Assembly: GCF_900172235.1 (NCBI RefSeq)
Contig: NZ_FWFQ01000006.1
Coordinates: 62,001 to 126,000, forward strand
Source: Pseudoruegeria aquimaris
Lineage (GTDB): Bacteria; Pseudomonadota; Alphaproteobacteria; Rhodobacterales; Rhodobacteraceae
DNA: 64,000 nt
Direction: 5' to 3'
In this document: positions 7,826 to 15,826 of the stretch, one piece after another
How the letters are laid out: every line of letters starts with the position of its first letter
How positions within the stretch are numbered: position 1 is the first letter of the stretch
Position numbers and translations under genes: made by a program
The notes under the pieces: generated by a model
Databases searched by the model: none
The model's input: only the letters and a program-made list of their open reading frames with translations
What the model was told of the DNA's origin: nothing

Positions 7826-9516
7826 CAGATCTCGTGGCCGAAGTGTTTCATCACCAGCCGGATCGGGTTGGGCGCGGCCTGCCCGAGGCCGCAGATGGAG
7901 GCATCGGCCATGGCGGTGCAGAGCTCTTCCAGCAGCGGCTGATCCCAGCGCTCGGCCTGCATCAGCTTGACCGCCTTCTCGCAGCCCACCCGGCAGGGCG
8001 TGCACTGACCGCAGCTTTCATCCTCGAAGAAGCGCAGCATGTTGAGCGCCGCCTCGCGCGCGCTGTCCTGATCCGAGAGCACCACCACGGCGGCGGAGCC
8101 GATGAAGGTGCCGTGGGGCTGGAGCGTGTCGAAATCCAGCGGGATGTCATCCATCGAGGCCGGCAGCAGCCCGGAGGACGGGCCGCCCGGCTGGTAGGCC
8201 ATGAAGCTGTGCCCTTCCGCCATGCCACCGGCGGCGGCGATGATGTCGGTGATGGTGGAGCCGGCGGGCAGCAGGTAGACGCCCGGCTTGGCCACGCGGC
8301 CCGAAACGGAATAGCTGCGCAGCCCTGAACGGCCGTTCTTCTCCACCCCGGAGAGGATCTCGGGGCCTTCATGGGCGATGTGGGCGATCCAGTGCAGGGT
8401 TTCGACGTTGTGCACCAGCGTCGGGCGGCCGAAGAGCCCCACCTGCGCCACGTAGGGCGGGCGGTGGCGCGGCAGGCCGCGTTTGCCCTCAATGGATTCG
8501 ATCATCGCGCTTTCTTCGCCGCAGATGTAGGCCCCGGCCCCGCGGCGCAGTTCGATGAAGCCCGGCGCCGCCAGCCCTTCGGCTTCGAGCGCGGCGATCT
8601 CGCGGCGCAGGATCTCCAGCACCGCCGGGTATTCGTCGCGCATGTAGATGTAGCAGCGATCAGCTCCGACGCCCCATGCGGTGAGCAGCATCCCTTCGAG
8701 GAAGAGATGGGGCACGCGCTCCAGATAATAGCGGTCCTTGAAGGTGCCGGGCTCGCCCTCGTCGCCGTTGACGCAGAGATACTTGGGGCCTTCGGCGAGG
8801 CGCACGAAATCGAATTTCTTCCCGGCCGGGAAGCCCGCGCCGCCGAGCCCGCGCAGGCCGGAGGCGAGCACGCGGTCGCGCGCCTCTTCCGGGCTCACCT
8901 CACCGGCGCGGCAGCGCAGCAACGGGCCGTAGCCGCCCTTGGCGCGGTAGGCGGCGAGATCCTCGTAGGGCGGCACATGGGCGTGGGTGTCCCCGGCTTC
9001 GATCGCCGCGCGCACCTTCTCGGGCGTGGCGTGATCGATGTGGTTGTGCCCCAGTTCCAGCACCGGGGCGGTATCGCAGCGGCCCATGCAGGGCGCGCGC
9101 AGCACGCGCACCTCGGCCGGGTCCAGCCCCTCCTCCAGCGCCGCGCGCAGGGCCTCGGCCCCGGCCAGTTCGCAGGAGAGCGAATCGCAGACGCGGATGG
9201 TGAGCGCGGGCGGCGGCGCCTCGCCTTCCTTCACCACGTCGAAATGGGCGTAGAAGGTGGCCACCTCGTAGACTTCGGCCTGGCTCAGCCCCATCTCCTC
9301 GGCGAGCGCGCGCAGGTGGGCCGCCGACAGGTGGCCATGGGCATCCTGGATCAGGTGGAGGTGTTCGATGAGCAGGTCGCGCCGGCGGGGGCGATCCCCC
9401 AGGAGCGCCTTCACCTCTTCCCAGGCGGCCTCGTCGAGCTGGCGGCCCTTGGGCGTTGTGCGCCCCTTGCCCCTGCCCGATTTCCAGATCCCCGGTTTCT
9501 GCTGATCCAGCGCCAT
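7825..9516 (-). CDS. Fused NuoE-NuoF type NADH-binding flavoprotein (FdsG-FdsB like)
   Basis: A 563-residue fusion. Residues about 25-160 are a NuoE/thioredoxin-like domain with the [2Fe-2S] cysteines C110, C115, C143 and C147. From about 175 it is NuoF-like, with the FMN/NADH region RGLGGAGFPAGKKF and GDEGEPGTFKDR, a soluble-ligand-binding domain, and the 4Fe-4S ligands C502, C505, C508 and C542. Such modules pass electrons between NAD(H) and a partner, usually a molybdenum formate dehydrogenase or a hydrogenase. No catalytic alpha subunit is present in this window. The start at 9516 gives the family N-terminus; the open frame runs much further upstream but without homology. Confidence 0.88.
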   Translation of the reverse strand: MALDQQKPGIWKSGRGKGRTTPKGRQLDEAAWEEVKALLGDRPRRRDLLIEHLHLIQDAHGHLSAAHLRALAEEMGLSQAEVYEVATFYAHFDVVKEGEAPPPALTIRVCDSLSCELAGAEALRAALEEGLDPAEVRVLRAPCMGRCDTAPVLELGHNHIDHATPEKVRAAIEAGDTHAHVPPYEDLAAYRAKGGYGPLLRCRAGEVSPEEARDRVLASGLRGLGGAGFPAGKKFDFVRLAEGPKYLCVNGDEGEPGTFKDRYYLERVPHLFLEGMLLTAWGVGADRCYIYMRDEYPAVLEILRREIAALEAEGLAAPGFIELRRGAGAYICGEESAMIESIEGKRGLPRHRPPYVAQVGLFGRPTLVHNVETLHWIAHIAHEGPEILSGVEKNGRSGLRSYSVSGRVAKPGVYLLPAGSTITDIIAAAGGMAEGHSFMAYQPGGPSSGLLPASMDDIPLDFDTLQPHGTFIGSAAVVVLSDQDSAREAALNMLRFFEDESCGQCTPCRVGCEKAVKLMQAERWDQPLLEELCTAMADASICGLGQAAPNPIRLVMKHFGHEI

Positions 9517-9714
9517 TGCGCGACTCCCGCTTCCTTGCTCTGGCCTGCAATCTAACGCCTGCCCCTGCAGCGACCATACCGCAAAAACGACCATTCGCGC
9601 GCAATTTGGCCCCGTTGCGGTGCCGCCTGCGCCCCGGGCGTTCTTATGGTGGACAAGCGCCGCCCATCGTGGTGCAACCATACCAGACCCTGCAGGCGAA
9701 AGGACTATGGCCCC

Positions 9715-10593
9715 ATGCGGCCCCGGCAGCTCTTTTTCACCCTCGCCACCCTCTGCCCGGTGGCCCTGCTCGTGCTCGCCGCCCTCGTCGGCGGGCTCTG
9801 GATCGCGGCCGCGCTGATCTACCTGAGCCTGTTCACCGCCGCGCTCGACATGTTGATCGCGCAGGGCGCCGAGCCCAATGCGCCGGCCAGCGAATTTCCG
9901 GCTGCCGACAGGCTGCTGATCGCCCTGGGCGTGGCGCATTTCGTGTTGCTCGGGCTGGCCGTCCGGGCGCTGTCGGGCGGTGCACCCGTTGGGCCTGCGG
10001 GCTGGCTCGGGCTGTTTCTCGCCTTCGTGCTCTACTTCGGGCAGGTGAGCAATTCGGCGGCCCACGAACTGATCCACCGCACCGCGCGGCTGCCTTTCCG
10101 GCTGGGCAAGTGGATCTACATCTCGCTGCTGTTCGGCCACCACACCAGCGCGCACCGGCTGGTGCATCACCGCTGGGTGGGCTGCGCGGAGGATCCCAAC
10201 ACGCCGGCACTGGGGGAAAGCTTCTATGCCTTCGTGCCGCGCGCCTGGATCGGCTCCTTCGTGGCCGGCTACGAGATGGAGCGCGGTCGGCTGGCCGGGC
10301 GGGCCCGCTGGCAGAAATGGCTGCGCAACCCCTACTGGCTCTACGTTGCGGGCGGGCTGGCGGCTTGCGCGGCGGCCTTCGCCATCGGCGGGCTGGCTGG
10401 GCTTGCGGCCTTCCTGCCGCTGGCCTTCTTCTCGCAGATGCAGCTGCTGCAGTCGGATTACGTGCAGCACTACGGGCTGCAGCGCGCGACCGATGCGGAG
10501 GGGCAGCCCCTGCCGGTGTCCGCCTCCGACAGCTGGAACAGCCCGCATTGGGCCTCGGGCCTGTTGATGCTGCACGCGCAGGTGCCGGCATGA
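9715..10593 (+). CDS. AlkB-type alkane hydroxylase, C-terminally truncated
   Basis: A 292-residue membrane fatty-acid-desaturase-fold protein resembling alkane 1-monooxygenases of Rhodobacterales, which hydroxylate alkanes through a histidine-bound di-iron centre. Box 1 HELIH (residues 117-121), box 2 HHTSAHRLVHH (142-152) and the YVQHYGL signature are present. Similarity continues through SWNSPHWASGLLMLHAQ and then stops (VPA, stop). The third box, RHSDHH in relatives as I recall them, and the last membrane part are missing. No frame downstream restores it. A metal-binding centre without these ligands is unlikely to work. The start is supported by AAAGG at 9699-9703. It overlaps the next gene by ATGA. 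Confidence 0.85.
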   Translation: MRPRQLFFTLATLCPVALLVLAALVGGLWIAAALIYLSLFTAALDMLIAQGAEPNAPASEFPAADRLLIALGVAHFVLLGLAVRALSGGAPVGPAGWLGLFLAFVLYFGQVSNSAAHELIHRTARLPFRLGKWIYISLLFGHHTSAHRLVHHRWVGCAEDPNTPALGESFYAFVPRAWIGSFVAGYEMERGRLAGRARWQKWLRNPYWLYVAGGLAACAAAFAIGGLAGLAAFLPLAFFSQMQLLQSDYVQHYGLQRATDAEGQPLPVSASDSWNSPHWASGLLMLHAQVPA

Positions 10594-10994
10594 GGCGATC
10601 CGCGATCCTCGCACTGGCCGTTCATCAAGCCATTGCCCTGCCCGCCACGGCTGAGACCGCGCTGCCGCCCGCGGCCTTCGACGGCTACACCTCAGGCAAG
10701 ACCCTGACCTACGCGCTGAACGGGCAGGTCTATGGCGCGGAGCAATACCTGCCGGGCCGGAAGGTGCGCTGGGCCTTCCTGAACGGCGAGTGTCTTGACG
10801 GGGAGTGGTACCCCGCCGGCGATCTCGTCTGTTTCACCTACGAGAACGCGCCCGAGCCGCAATGCTGGGCCTTCTACTCGCTCGGCGGGCGGCTGATGGC
10901 GCGGTTCATGAACGATCCCGAGGCCACGACGCTCTACGAGCTGGAACAAAGCCCGGCGCCGCTGGCTTGCGAGGGCGTGGAGCCGGGCGTCTGA
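10590..10994 (+). CDS. Small secreted protein of unknown function, alkB-linked
   Basis: A 134-residue protein with a short signal peptide (about residues 1-21, ALPATAE) and a compact domain with four cysteines (GECLDGEW, LVCFTYE, EPQCWAF and LACEG), suitable for two disulphides. I do not recognise a characterised family. The ATG overlaps the alkB stop codon (ATGA), so the two are translationally coupled. Because the upstream gene ends abruptly inside its conserved part, this start may have been brought next to alkB by a deletion. The hairpin repeat at 11005 follows. Confidence 0.75.
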   Translation: MRRSAILALAVHQAIALPATAETALPPAAFDGYTSGKTLTYALNGQVYGAEQYLPGRKVRWAFLNGECLDGEWYPAGDLVCFTYENAPEPQCWAFYSLGGRLMARFMNDPEATTLYELEQSPAPLACEGVEPGV

Positions 10995-11004
10995 CGGCGC
11001 GGGC

Positions 11005-11052
11005 GGGGGCTCTGCCCCCCGCACCCCCGAGGTATTTTGCGCGAGAGGAAGG
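11005..11052 (-). repeat. 3'-end hairpin repeat, family 1, copy 1
   Basis: A short GC hairpin (GGGGGC-TCT-GCCCCC at 11005-11019) followed by a conserved CCCCCGAGGTATTTT and GCGAGAGGAAG. Three further copies in this window (near 42322, 46617 and 57219) share the same order of parts and orientation. All lie just after the stop codon of a minus-strand gene, here xseA. Read on the minus strand it begins CTTCCTCTCGC and ends in the hairpin. A role in transcript ending or processing is likely but unproven. Confidence 0.75.
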
Positions 11053-11087
11053 GGCCATGTTTCAGCCCCAGAATTCCCGGAGCGTTT

Positions 11088-12608
11088 TCAGAACAGGCTG
11101 CCCTGATCCGTTTTTTTTGCCCCCGGAACTTCGAGGCGGCCGTCGGCGAATTCGATTTCCAGCCGGCTGGCGGCTTCAGCGGCGGAGCGCGTCGTGAGCA
11201 CGCCTCCCTCGCCGCGCACCACGGCGTAGCCCCGTTTGAGGGTTTCGGTGTAGCCCAGCGTCTGGCGCATCCGTTCCGCCGCGTCCAGCCGCGCCTGCCA
11301 GCCGGTGACCTGCGCCGAGGCGGCGCGGGCGAAACGGGCCGACAGCGCCGCAAGATCGCGTTGCTTGCGCTGGATGTCGCGGCTGATCGCGTCCGGGCGC
11401 AGGCGGCTGGCTTCGCGGGCCAGATCGCGCGCGCGGATGTCGACGGTGCGCGACAGGCCGCGCTCAAGCGCGGCACTTCGGTCGGAGAGGCGGCGGGCCT
11501 CCTCCTTGATGCGGCGTGTCAGCAGCGCGGCGGTGAGCGGGCCGGCGGCCTTGGAGAGCTGACCGCGCTTCACCCCGGTGACGCTTTTGAGCCCCACCGG
11601 CAGCAGGGTCGCGGCGGCATCGAGCCGCTGGCGCGGACCGGCCAGCAGCGTATCCGCGCGCGGCAGCGCGCGGGAGAGATCGGAGAGCCGCTGGCGGCGC
11701 TGGCGCACGCCCTGCTCCAGGCCGCGCAGCAGACGCGCGTTGAGCGTATCGAGCCCGGCCATCAGCTCCAGCCGCACCGGCACCGCCAGTTCGGCGGCCG
11801 CGGTGGGCGTGGGAGCGCGGCGGTCGGCGACGAAATCGATCAGCGTGGTATCGGTTTCATGCCCCACGGCGGAGATCAGCGGGATCCGCGAGGCGGCGGC
11901 CGCGCGGGCCACGATCTCCTCGTTGAAGCCCCAGAGATCCTCGATCGAGCCGCCGCCGCGCGCCACGATCAGCAGATCGGGCCGGGGCAGCGCACCGCCC
12001 GGGGTGAGCCGGTTGAAGCCTTCGATGGCCGCCGCCACTTCGGGCGCGCATTTCGCGCCCTGCACGGCCACGGGCCAGATCAGCACCTTGCGGGGGAAGC
12101 GATCGCGCAGGCGGTGCAGGATGTCGCGGATCACGGCACCCGAGGGCGAGGTGATCACGCCGATGATCTCGGGCAGGAAGGGCAGCGGCTTCTTGCGCTC
12201 GGGCGCGAAGAGCCCCTCGGCGGCCAGCTGCGCCTTGCGCTTTTCCAGCATCGCCATCAGCGCGCCCATGCCGGCGGGGGCAATGTCTTCGATCACCATC
12301 TGGTATTTGCTCTGCCCGCCGAAGGTGGTGAGCTTGCCGGTGGCCACCACCTCCATGCCCTCTTCGGGCTGGGTGCGCAGCCGCGCCGAAACGCCTTTCC
12401 AGATCACGCCGGAGAGCACGTTCCGATCGTCTTTCAGATCGAGGTAGACATGGCCCGAGCGCGGGCGGCTCACCCGCCCAACCTCGCCTTTCACGCGGAC
12501 GTGGCCGAAGGTGCCTTCGATGGTTTTCTTCACCGCGCCGGAGATTTCGGACACGGTGAACTCGGGGGCGTTGTCGCCCGGTTCGGGATCGTCGAACAAA
12601 TCGCTCAT
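11088..12608 (-). CDS. xseA: Exodeoxyribonuclease VII large subunit
   Basis: A 506-residue XseA. The N-terminal OB-fold (EFTVSEISGAVKKTIEGTFGHVRVKGEV) binds single-stranded DNA. The nuclease domain has the conserved GVITSPSGAVIRDILHRLRDRFP and ARGGGSIEDLWGFNEE and SAVGHETDTTLIDFVADRRAPTP segments, and a long arginine-rich coiled coil follows. With the small subunit XseB it degrades single-stranded DNA from both ends. XseB is not in the window. The start at 12608 matches the family; it is divergent from purD with a 72-base gap. Confidence 0.96.
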   Translation of the reverse strand: MSDLFDDPEPGDNAPEFTVSEISGAVKKTIEGTFGHVRVKGEVGRVSRPRSGHVYLDLKDDRNVLSGVIWKGVSARLRTQPEEGMEVVATGKLTTFGGQSKYQMVIEDIAPAGMGALMAMLEKRKAQLAAEGLFAPERKKPLPFLPEIIGVITSPSGAVIRDILHRLRDRFPRKVLIWPVAVQGAKCAPEVAAAIEGFNRLTPGGALPRPDLLIVARGGGSIEDLWGFNEEIVARAAAASRIPLISAVGHETDTTLIDFVADRRAPTPTAAAELAVPVRLELMAGLDTLNARLLRGLEQGVRQRRQRLSDLSRALPRADTLLAGPRQRLDAAATLLPVGLKSVTGVKRGQLSKAAGPLTAALLTRRIKEEARRLSDRSAALERGLSRTVDIRARDLAREASRLRPDAISRDIQRKQRDLAALSARFARAASAQVTGWQARLDAAERMRQTLGYTETLKRGYAVVRGEGGVLTTRSAAEAASRLEIEFADGRLEVPGAKKTDQGSLF

Positions 12609-12680
12609 CACTGCTCGCTTGTCTTGTGGGCGCGGCCACCTTAGAACGCGCCGCAGCAAAGGAAAAGCGAAGGGGCGGCC

Positions 12681-13943
12681 ATGAACATCCTCATTCTCGG
12701 ATCCGGCGGGCGCGAGCACGCGCTGGCCTGGGCGGTGAAGCAGAACCCGAAGTGCGACCGGCTGATCGTGGCGCCGGGCAATGCCGGGATCGCCGCCATC
12801 GCCGAATGCGCCCAGCTCGACGCCGAGGACGGCGGCGCCGTGGTGACCTTCGCCGAGGAAAACGCCATCGACTTCGTGATCATCGGCCCCGAGGCCCCGC
12901 TGGCCGCCGGCGTCGCCGACCGCCTGCGCGAAGCCGGCATCCTGTGTTTCGGCCCGTCGAAGGCGGCGGCGCAGCTCGAGGCCTCCAAAGCGTTCACCAA
13001 GGAGATCTGCGACGCCTCCGGTGCCCCCACCGCCGCCTATGCCCGCTTCACCGAGGCCAAGCCGGCGAAGGCCTACATCCGCAAGCAGGGCGCGCCGATC
13101 GTGGTGAAGGCCGACGGGCTGGCCGCCGGCAAGGGCGTGATCGTGGCCATGGACGAGGAGACCGCGCTGGCCGCCATCGACGACATGTTCGGCGGCGAAT
13201 TCGGCGCCGCGGGCGCGGAAGTGGTGATCGAGGAGTTCATGGAGGGCGAAGAGGCCTCCTTCTTCGTGCTGTCGGACGGCGAGAACATCCTGCCCGTGGG
13301 CACGGCGCAGGATCACAAGCGCGCCTATGACAACGACGAAGGCCCCAACACCGGCGGCATGGGGGCCTATTCGCCCGCGCCGGTGATGACGGAGGAGGTG
13401 ACCCGGAAGGCCATCGACGAGATCATCAAGCCGACGGTGGCGGAAATGGCCCGGCGCGGCACCCCCTACCAGGGCGTGCTCTACGCGGGCTTCATGATCA
13501 AGGACGGCCAGCCGCGGCTGGTGGAATACAACGTGCGCTTCGGCGATCCCGAGTGCCAGGTGCTGATGATGCGCCTCGGCGCACAGGCGCTGGACTTGCT
13601 GGAGGCCTGCGCGCGCGGCGAATTGGACAAGGCACAGGCGAACTGGGCCGATGATCACGCGATGACGGTGGTCCTGGCCGCCCAGGGCTACCCCGGCGCC
13701 TATGAGAAAGGCAGCGTGATCAAGGGGCTGGACGCGCTCCCCGAGGATTCCTCGCATATGGTCTTCCACGCCGGCACCGCCGAGAAGGACGGGCAGATCG
13801 TGGCCAGCGGCGGGCGCGTGCTGAACGTGACCGCGCGCGGCGCGACCCTGCAGGAAGCCCATGATGCGGTTTACGAAATGATCGGCAAGATCGTCTGGCC
13901 GGAGGGCTTCTGCCGCTCCGATATTGGCTGGCGGGCGTTGTAA
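12681..13943 (+). CDS. purD: Phosphoribosylamine-glycine ligase
   Basis: A 420-residue ATP-grasp enzyme that joins glycine to phosphoribosylamine in the second step of purine synthesis. It has the N-terminal GSGGREHALAWAV motif, the central KADGLAAGKGVIVA ATP-grasp loop, NTGGMGAYSPAP, and the metal-binding VEYNVRFGDPECQ region. Length is normal for the family. It stands alone rather than in a purine operon. A hairpin repeat and a clear terminator follow. Confidence 0.97.
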   Translation: MNILILGSGGREHALAWAVKQNPKCDRLIVAPGNAGIAAIAECAQLDAEDGGAVVTFAEENAIDFVIIGPEAPLAAGVADRLREAGILCFGPSKAAAQLEASKAFTKEICDASGAPTAAYARFTEAKPAKAYIRKQGAPIVVKADGLAAGKGVIVAMDEETALAAIDDMFGGEFGAAGAEVVIEEFMEGEEASFFVLSDGENILPVGTAQDHKRAYDNDEGPNTGGMGAYSPAPVMTEEVTRKAIDEIIKPTVAEMARRGTPYQGVLYAGFMIKDGQPRLVEYNVRFGDPECQVLMMRLGAQALDLLEACARGELDKAQANWADDHAMTVVLAAQGYPGAYEKGSVIKGLDALPEDSSHMVFHAGTAEKDGQIVASGGRVLNVTARGATLQEAHDAVYEMIGKIVWPEGFCRSDIGWRAL

Positions 13944-13956
13944 GACTGAGATGAGG

Positions 13957-14036
13957 GTAGCGCCGTCCCGCGGGGTGGCGTGAAGCGCCGCCCCGAGGGG
14001 GCGGGACGGCGCTGCCCGGCGTTGCCGCCGGGCGAA
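13957..14036 (+). repeat. Bipartite REP-like palindromic element, copy A
   Basis: A perfect 13-base inverted repeat (AGCGCCGTCCCGC at 13959-13971 with its complement at 14001-14013) encloses a second stem (GGGGTGGCG and CGCCGCCCC) around a TGAAG loop. A separate short hairpin follows (GCCCGGCG-TTG-CCGCCGGGC type, 14013-14033). The whole unit recurs in reverse orientation at 18634-18716 with roughly three quarters identity. It lies just after purD. Confidence 0.8.
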
Positions 14037-14059
14037 ACTGCAATCAACCCACAGAAACC

Positions 14060-14093
14060 AAAAGGCCCGCGGCTCCTCCCGCCGCGGGCCTTT
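14060..14093. terminator. Bidirectional intrinsic terminator between purD and hppD
   Basis: AAAGGCCCGCGGC (14061-14073) and GCCGCGGGCCTTT (14081-14093) form a perfect 13-bp stem with a seven-base loop. It is flanked by A and T runs on both sides, so it can serve the convergent purD (plus) and hppD (minus). Confidence 0.9.
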
Positions 14094-14115
14094 CCCTGCC
14101 GGACTTTGTCCGGTG

Positions 14116-15213
14116 TCATTCGGCGGCGGACAGCTCGCCGTTGTTGATCTGCTCCCGCTCGATGCTTTCGAAGAGCGCCTTGAAATTGCCTTCCCCGAAG
14201 CCGTCATCCCCTTTGCGCTGGATGAATTCGAAGAAGATCGGGCCGATCACCGTCTTGGAGAAGATTTGCAGCAGGATCTTGGTCTCGCCGCCGTCCACCA
14301 CGCCTTCGCCGTCGATCAGGATGCCGTGCTTCATCATCCGGTCCAGCGGCTCCTCGTGGCCCTTCACGCGATCGTGGCTCATCTCGTAATAGGCCTTGGG
14401 CGGGGCCGGCATGAAGCGCAGGCCGCGCTCGTAGATCTCGTCGGTGGCGCCGTAGATGTCCTCGGTGCCGACGGCGATGTGCTGGATGCCTTCGCCCTTG
14501 TATTTCTTGAGGTAGGCCACGATCTGCCCTTCCTCGCCGCGATCCTCGTTGATCGGGATGCGGATCTTGCCGCAGGGGCTGGTGAGCGCGCGCGAGAAGA
14601 GGCCGGTGTATTTGCCCTGGATGTCGAAGAAGCGGATTTCGCGGAAATTGAAGAGATCCCCGTAGAACTTGAACCACTTGTCCATGTTGCCCTTGAACAC
14701 GTTGTGGGTCAGGTGGTCGAGGTAGTAGAAGCCCACGCCCTCGGGGTGGGCGGTGGTGATCCAGTCGAACTCCTCGTTGTAGGGGCTCTGCTCGTAATAC
14801 TGGTCGATGAAGTAGATCAGCGAGTCGCCGATGCCGTAGATCGCGGGCACATCCATCGTCTTGCCATCGCCTTCATAGGGCCGCGCGCCCTTGGAGACGG
14901 CGTGCTCGAAGGCGTGCCGGGCGTCCACCACGCGCCATGCCATGGCGGAGGCGCAGGGGCCGTGTTCTTCGGCGAAGGCGGCCGCGTGGGAGGCGGGCTC
15001 CATGTTCAGCACGTAGGTGATGTCGCCCTGCTGCCAGAGTTCCACCGCCTTGCGCTTGTGGTTGGCCACATGGGTGTAGCCCATCCGGGTGAAGAGATCG
15101 CGCAGCGCCTGCGGCTCGGGGTGGCAGAATTCGACGAATTCGAACCCATCGGTGCCGGCCGGGTTCTCGGGGCTGATCTCGGATTTCGGGGCGTCATGCG
15201 GGAACGGGCCCAT
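14116..15213 (-). CDS. hppD: 4-hydroxyphenylpyruvate dioxygenase
   Basis: A 365-residue iron dioxygenase converting 4-hydroxyphenylpyruvate to homogentisate in tyrosine breakdown. It has two vicinal-oxygen-chelate modules. Candidate iron ligands are the His in YYLDHLTHNV, the His in GIQHIAVGTEDIY and the Glu in the C-terminal FGEGNFKALFESIEREQ; the conserved FFEFIQRKGDDGFGEGNFKALF motif is intact. The start at 15213 follows AAGGAG. The gene is divergent from an AsnC-type regulator that probably controls it. The next enzyme of the pathway is not in the window. Confidence 0.96.
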   Translation of the reverse strand: MGPFPHDAPKSEISPENPAGTDGFEFVEFCHPEPQALRDLFTRMGYTHVANHKRKAVELWQQGDITYVLNMEPASHAAAFAEEHGPCASAMAWRVVDARHAFEHAVSKGARPYEGDGKTMDVPAIYGIGDSLIYFIDQYYEQSPYNEEFDWITTAHPEGVGFYYLDHLTHNVFKGNMDKWFKFYGDLFNFREIRFFDIQGKYTGLFSRALTSPCGKIRIPINEDRGEEGQIVAYLKKYKGEGIQHIAVGTEDIYGATDEIYERGLRFMPAPPKAYYEMSHDRVKGHEEPLDRMMKHGILIDGEGVVDGGETKILLQIFSKTVIGPIFFEFIQRKGDDGFGEGNFKALFESIEREQINNGELSAAE

Positions 15214-15281
15214 GGCGGCTCTCCTTGTTGCGCGTGCGTGCCGTTTCCTGCCTGAAAGGATAGAGAGGAAGCCCCGCGGCG

Positions 15282-15291
15282 TTTGCGCAAA
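15282..15291. promoter_or_regulatory. Candidate operator between hppD and the AsnC regulator
   Basis: The perfect palindrome TTTGCGCAAA lies in the 132-base divergent gap and is followed by the AT-rich AATTTGG. Placement between a catabolic gene and its divergent AsnC-type regulator makes it a reasonable binding site. There is no direct proof. Confidence 0.4.
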
Positions 15292-15345
15292 ATTTGGCAC
15301 ATCCACCCCTTGAAATGCGCAAGGCGCGCATGAAATAATCGAATA

Positions 15346-15819
15346 ATGAGTGAAACACGCACACCCCTTGATGCGCAGGACAAGCGCCTGCTGGCGGCGC
15401 TGCAACGCGACGCCCATCTCACCGCGCAGGAACTGGGCGCGCTTCTGAACCTCTCGCCCTCTCAAGCCGGGAGGCGGCGGCAGCGGCTGGAGGCCGAAGG
15501 GGTGATCCGCAGCTATGCGGCCCGGCTGGATGCGCGCCGCGTGGGGCTTTCGGTGCAGGCCTTCGTGCAGGTCGCCATGCAGAGCCACTCGCCGGAAGGG
15601 GCCAAAAGCTTCGCGCGATTGGTGGAAACCCGCCCGGAAATCATCAGCGCATGGACATTGACCGGCGAGGCGGACTATCTGTTGCGGGTGTATTGCCAAG
15701 ATCTTTCCGCCCTCAACAGCCTGATTCACGACGTGCTGTTGCCCCACCCGTCCGTCGCCCGTGTCCAGAGCCAGATCGTGATGGATCAGTTCAAGGCCGA
15801 CGCCCCGCTGCCCACCTGA
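15346..15819 (+). CDS. Lrp/AsnC family regulator, likely of hppD
   Basis: A 157-residue protein with an N-terminal helix-turn-helix (LDAQDKRLLAALQRDAHLT, then LGALLNLSPSQAGRRRQRLEAEGVI) and a C-terminal RAM ligand-binding domain (AWTLTGEADYLLRVYCQDLSAL). It is divergent from hppD, the usual arrangement of a dedicated regulator and target. The likely effector is an aromatic amino acid or its keto acid; that is inference from context. The Kef-type antiporter gene follows after 7 bases. Confidence 0.9.
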   Translation: MSETRTPLDAQDKRLLAALQRDAHLTAQELGALLNLSPSQAGRRRQRLEAEGVIRSYAARLDARRVGLSVQAFVQVAMQSHSPEGAKSFARLVETRPEIISAWTLTGEADYLLRVYCQDLSALNSLIHDVLLPHPSVARVQSQIVMDQFKADAPLPT

Positions 15820-15826
15820 GGAGCCC

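Noticed and set aside
9517-10614. Large open frame on the minus strand continuing upstream of the NuoE-NuoF gene
   Set aside because: It lies antisense to alkB, has composition of an antisense GC-rich frame, and lacks NuoE/F homology; the family N-terminus is at 9516.
10581-10660. Possible frameshift restoring the third AlkB histidine box (CGGCAT codes RH in another frame)
   Set aside because: The frame continues as unrelated sequence (HEAIRDP) and never shows SDHH; the part is truly missing.
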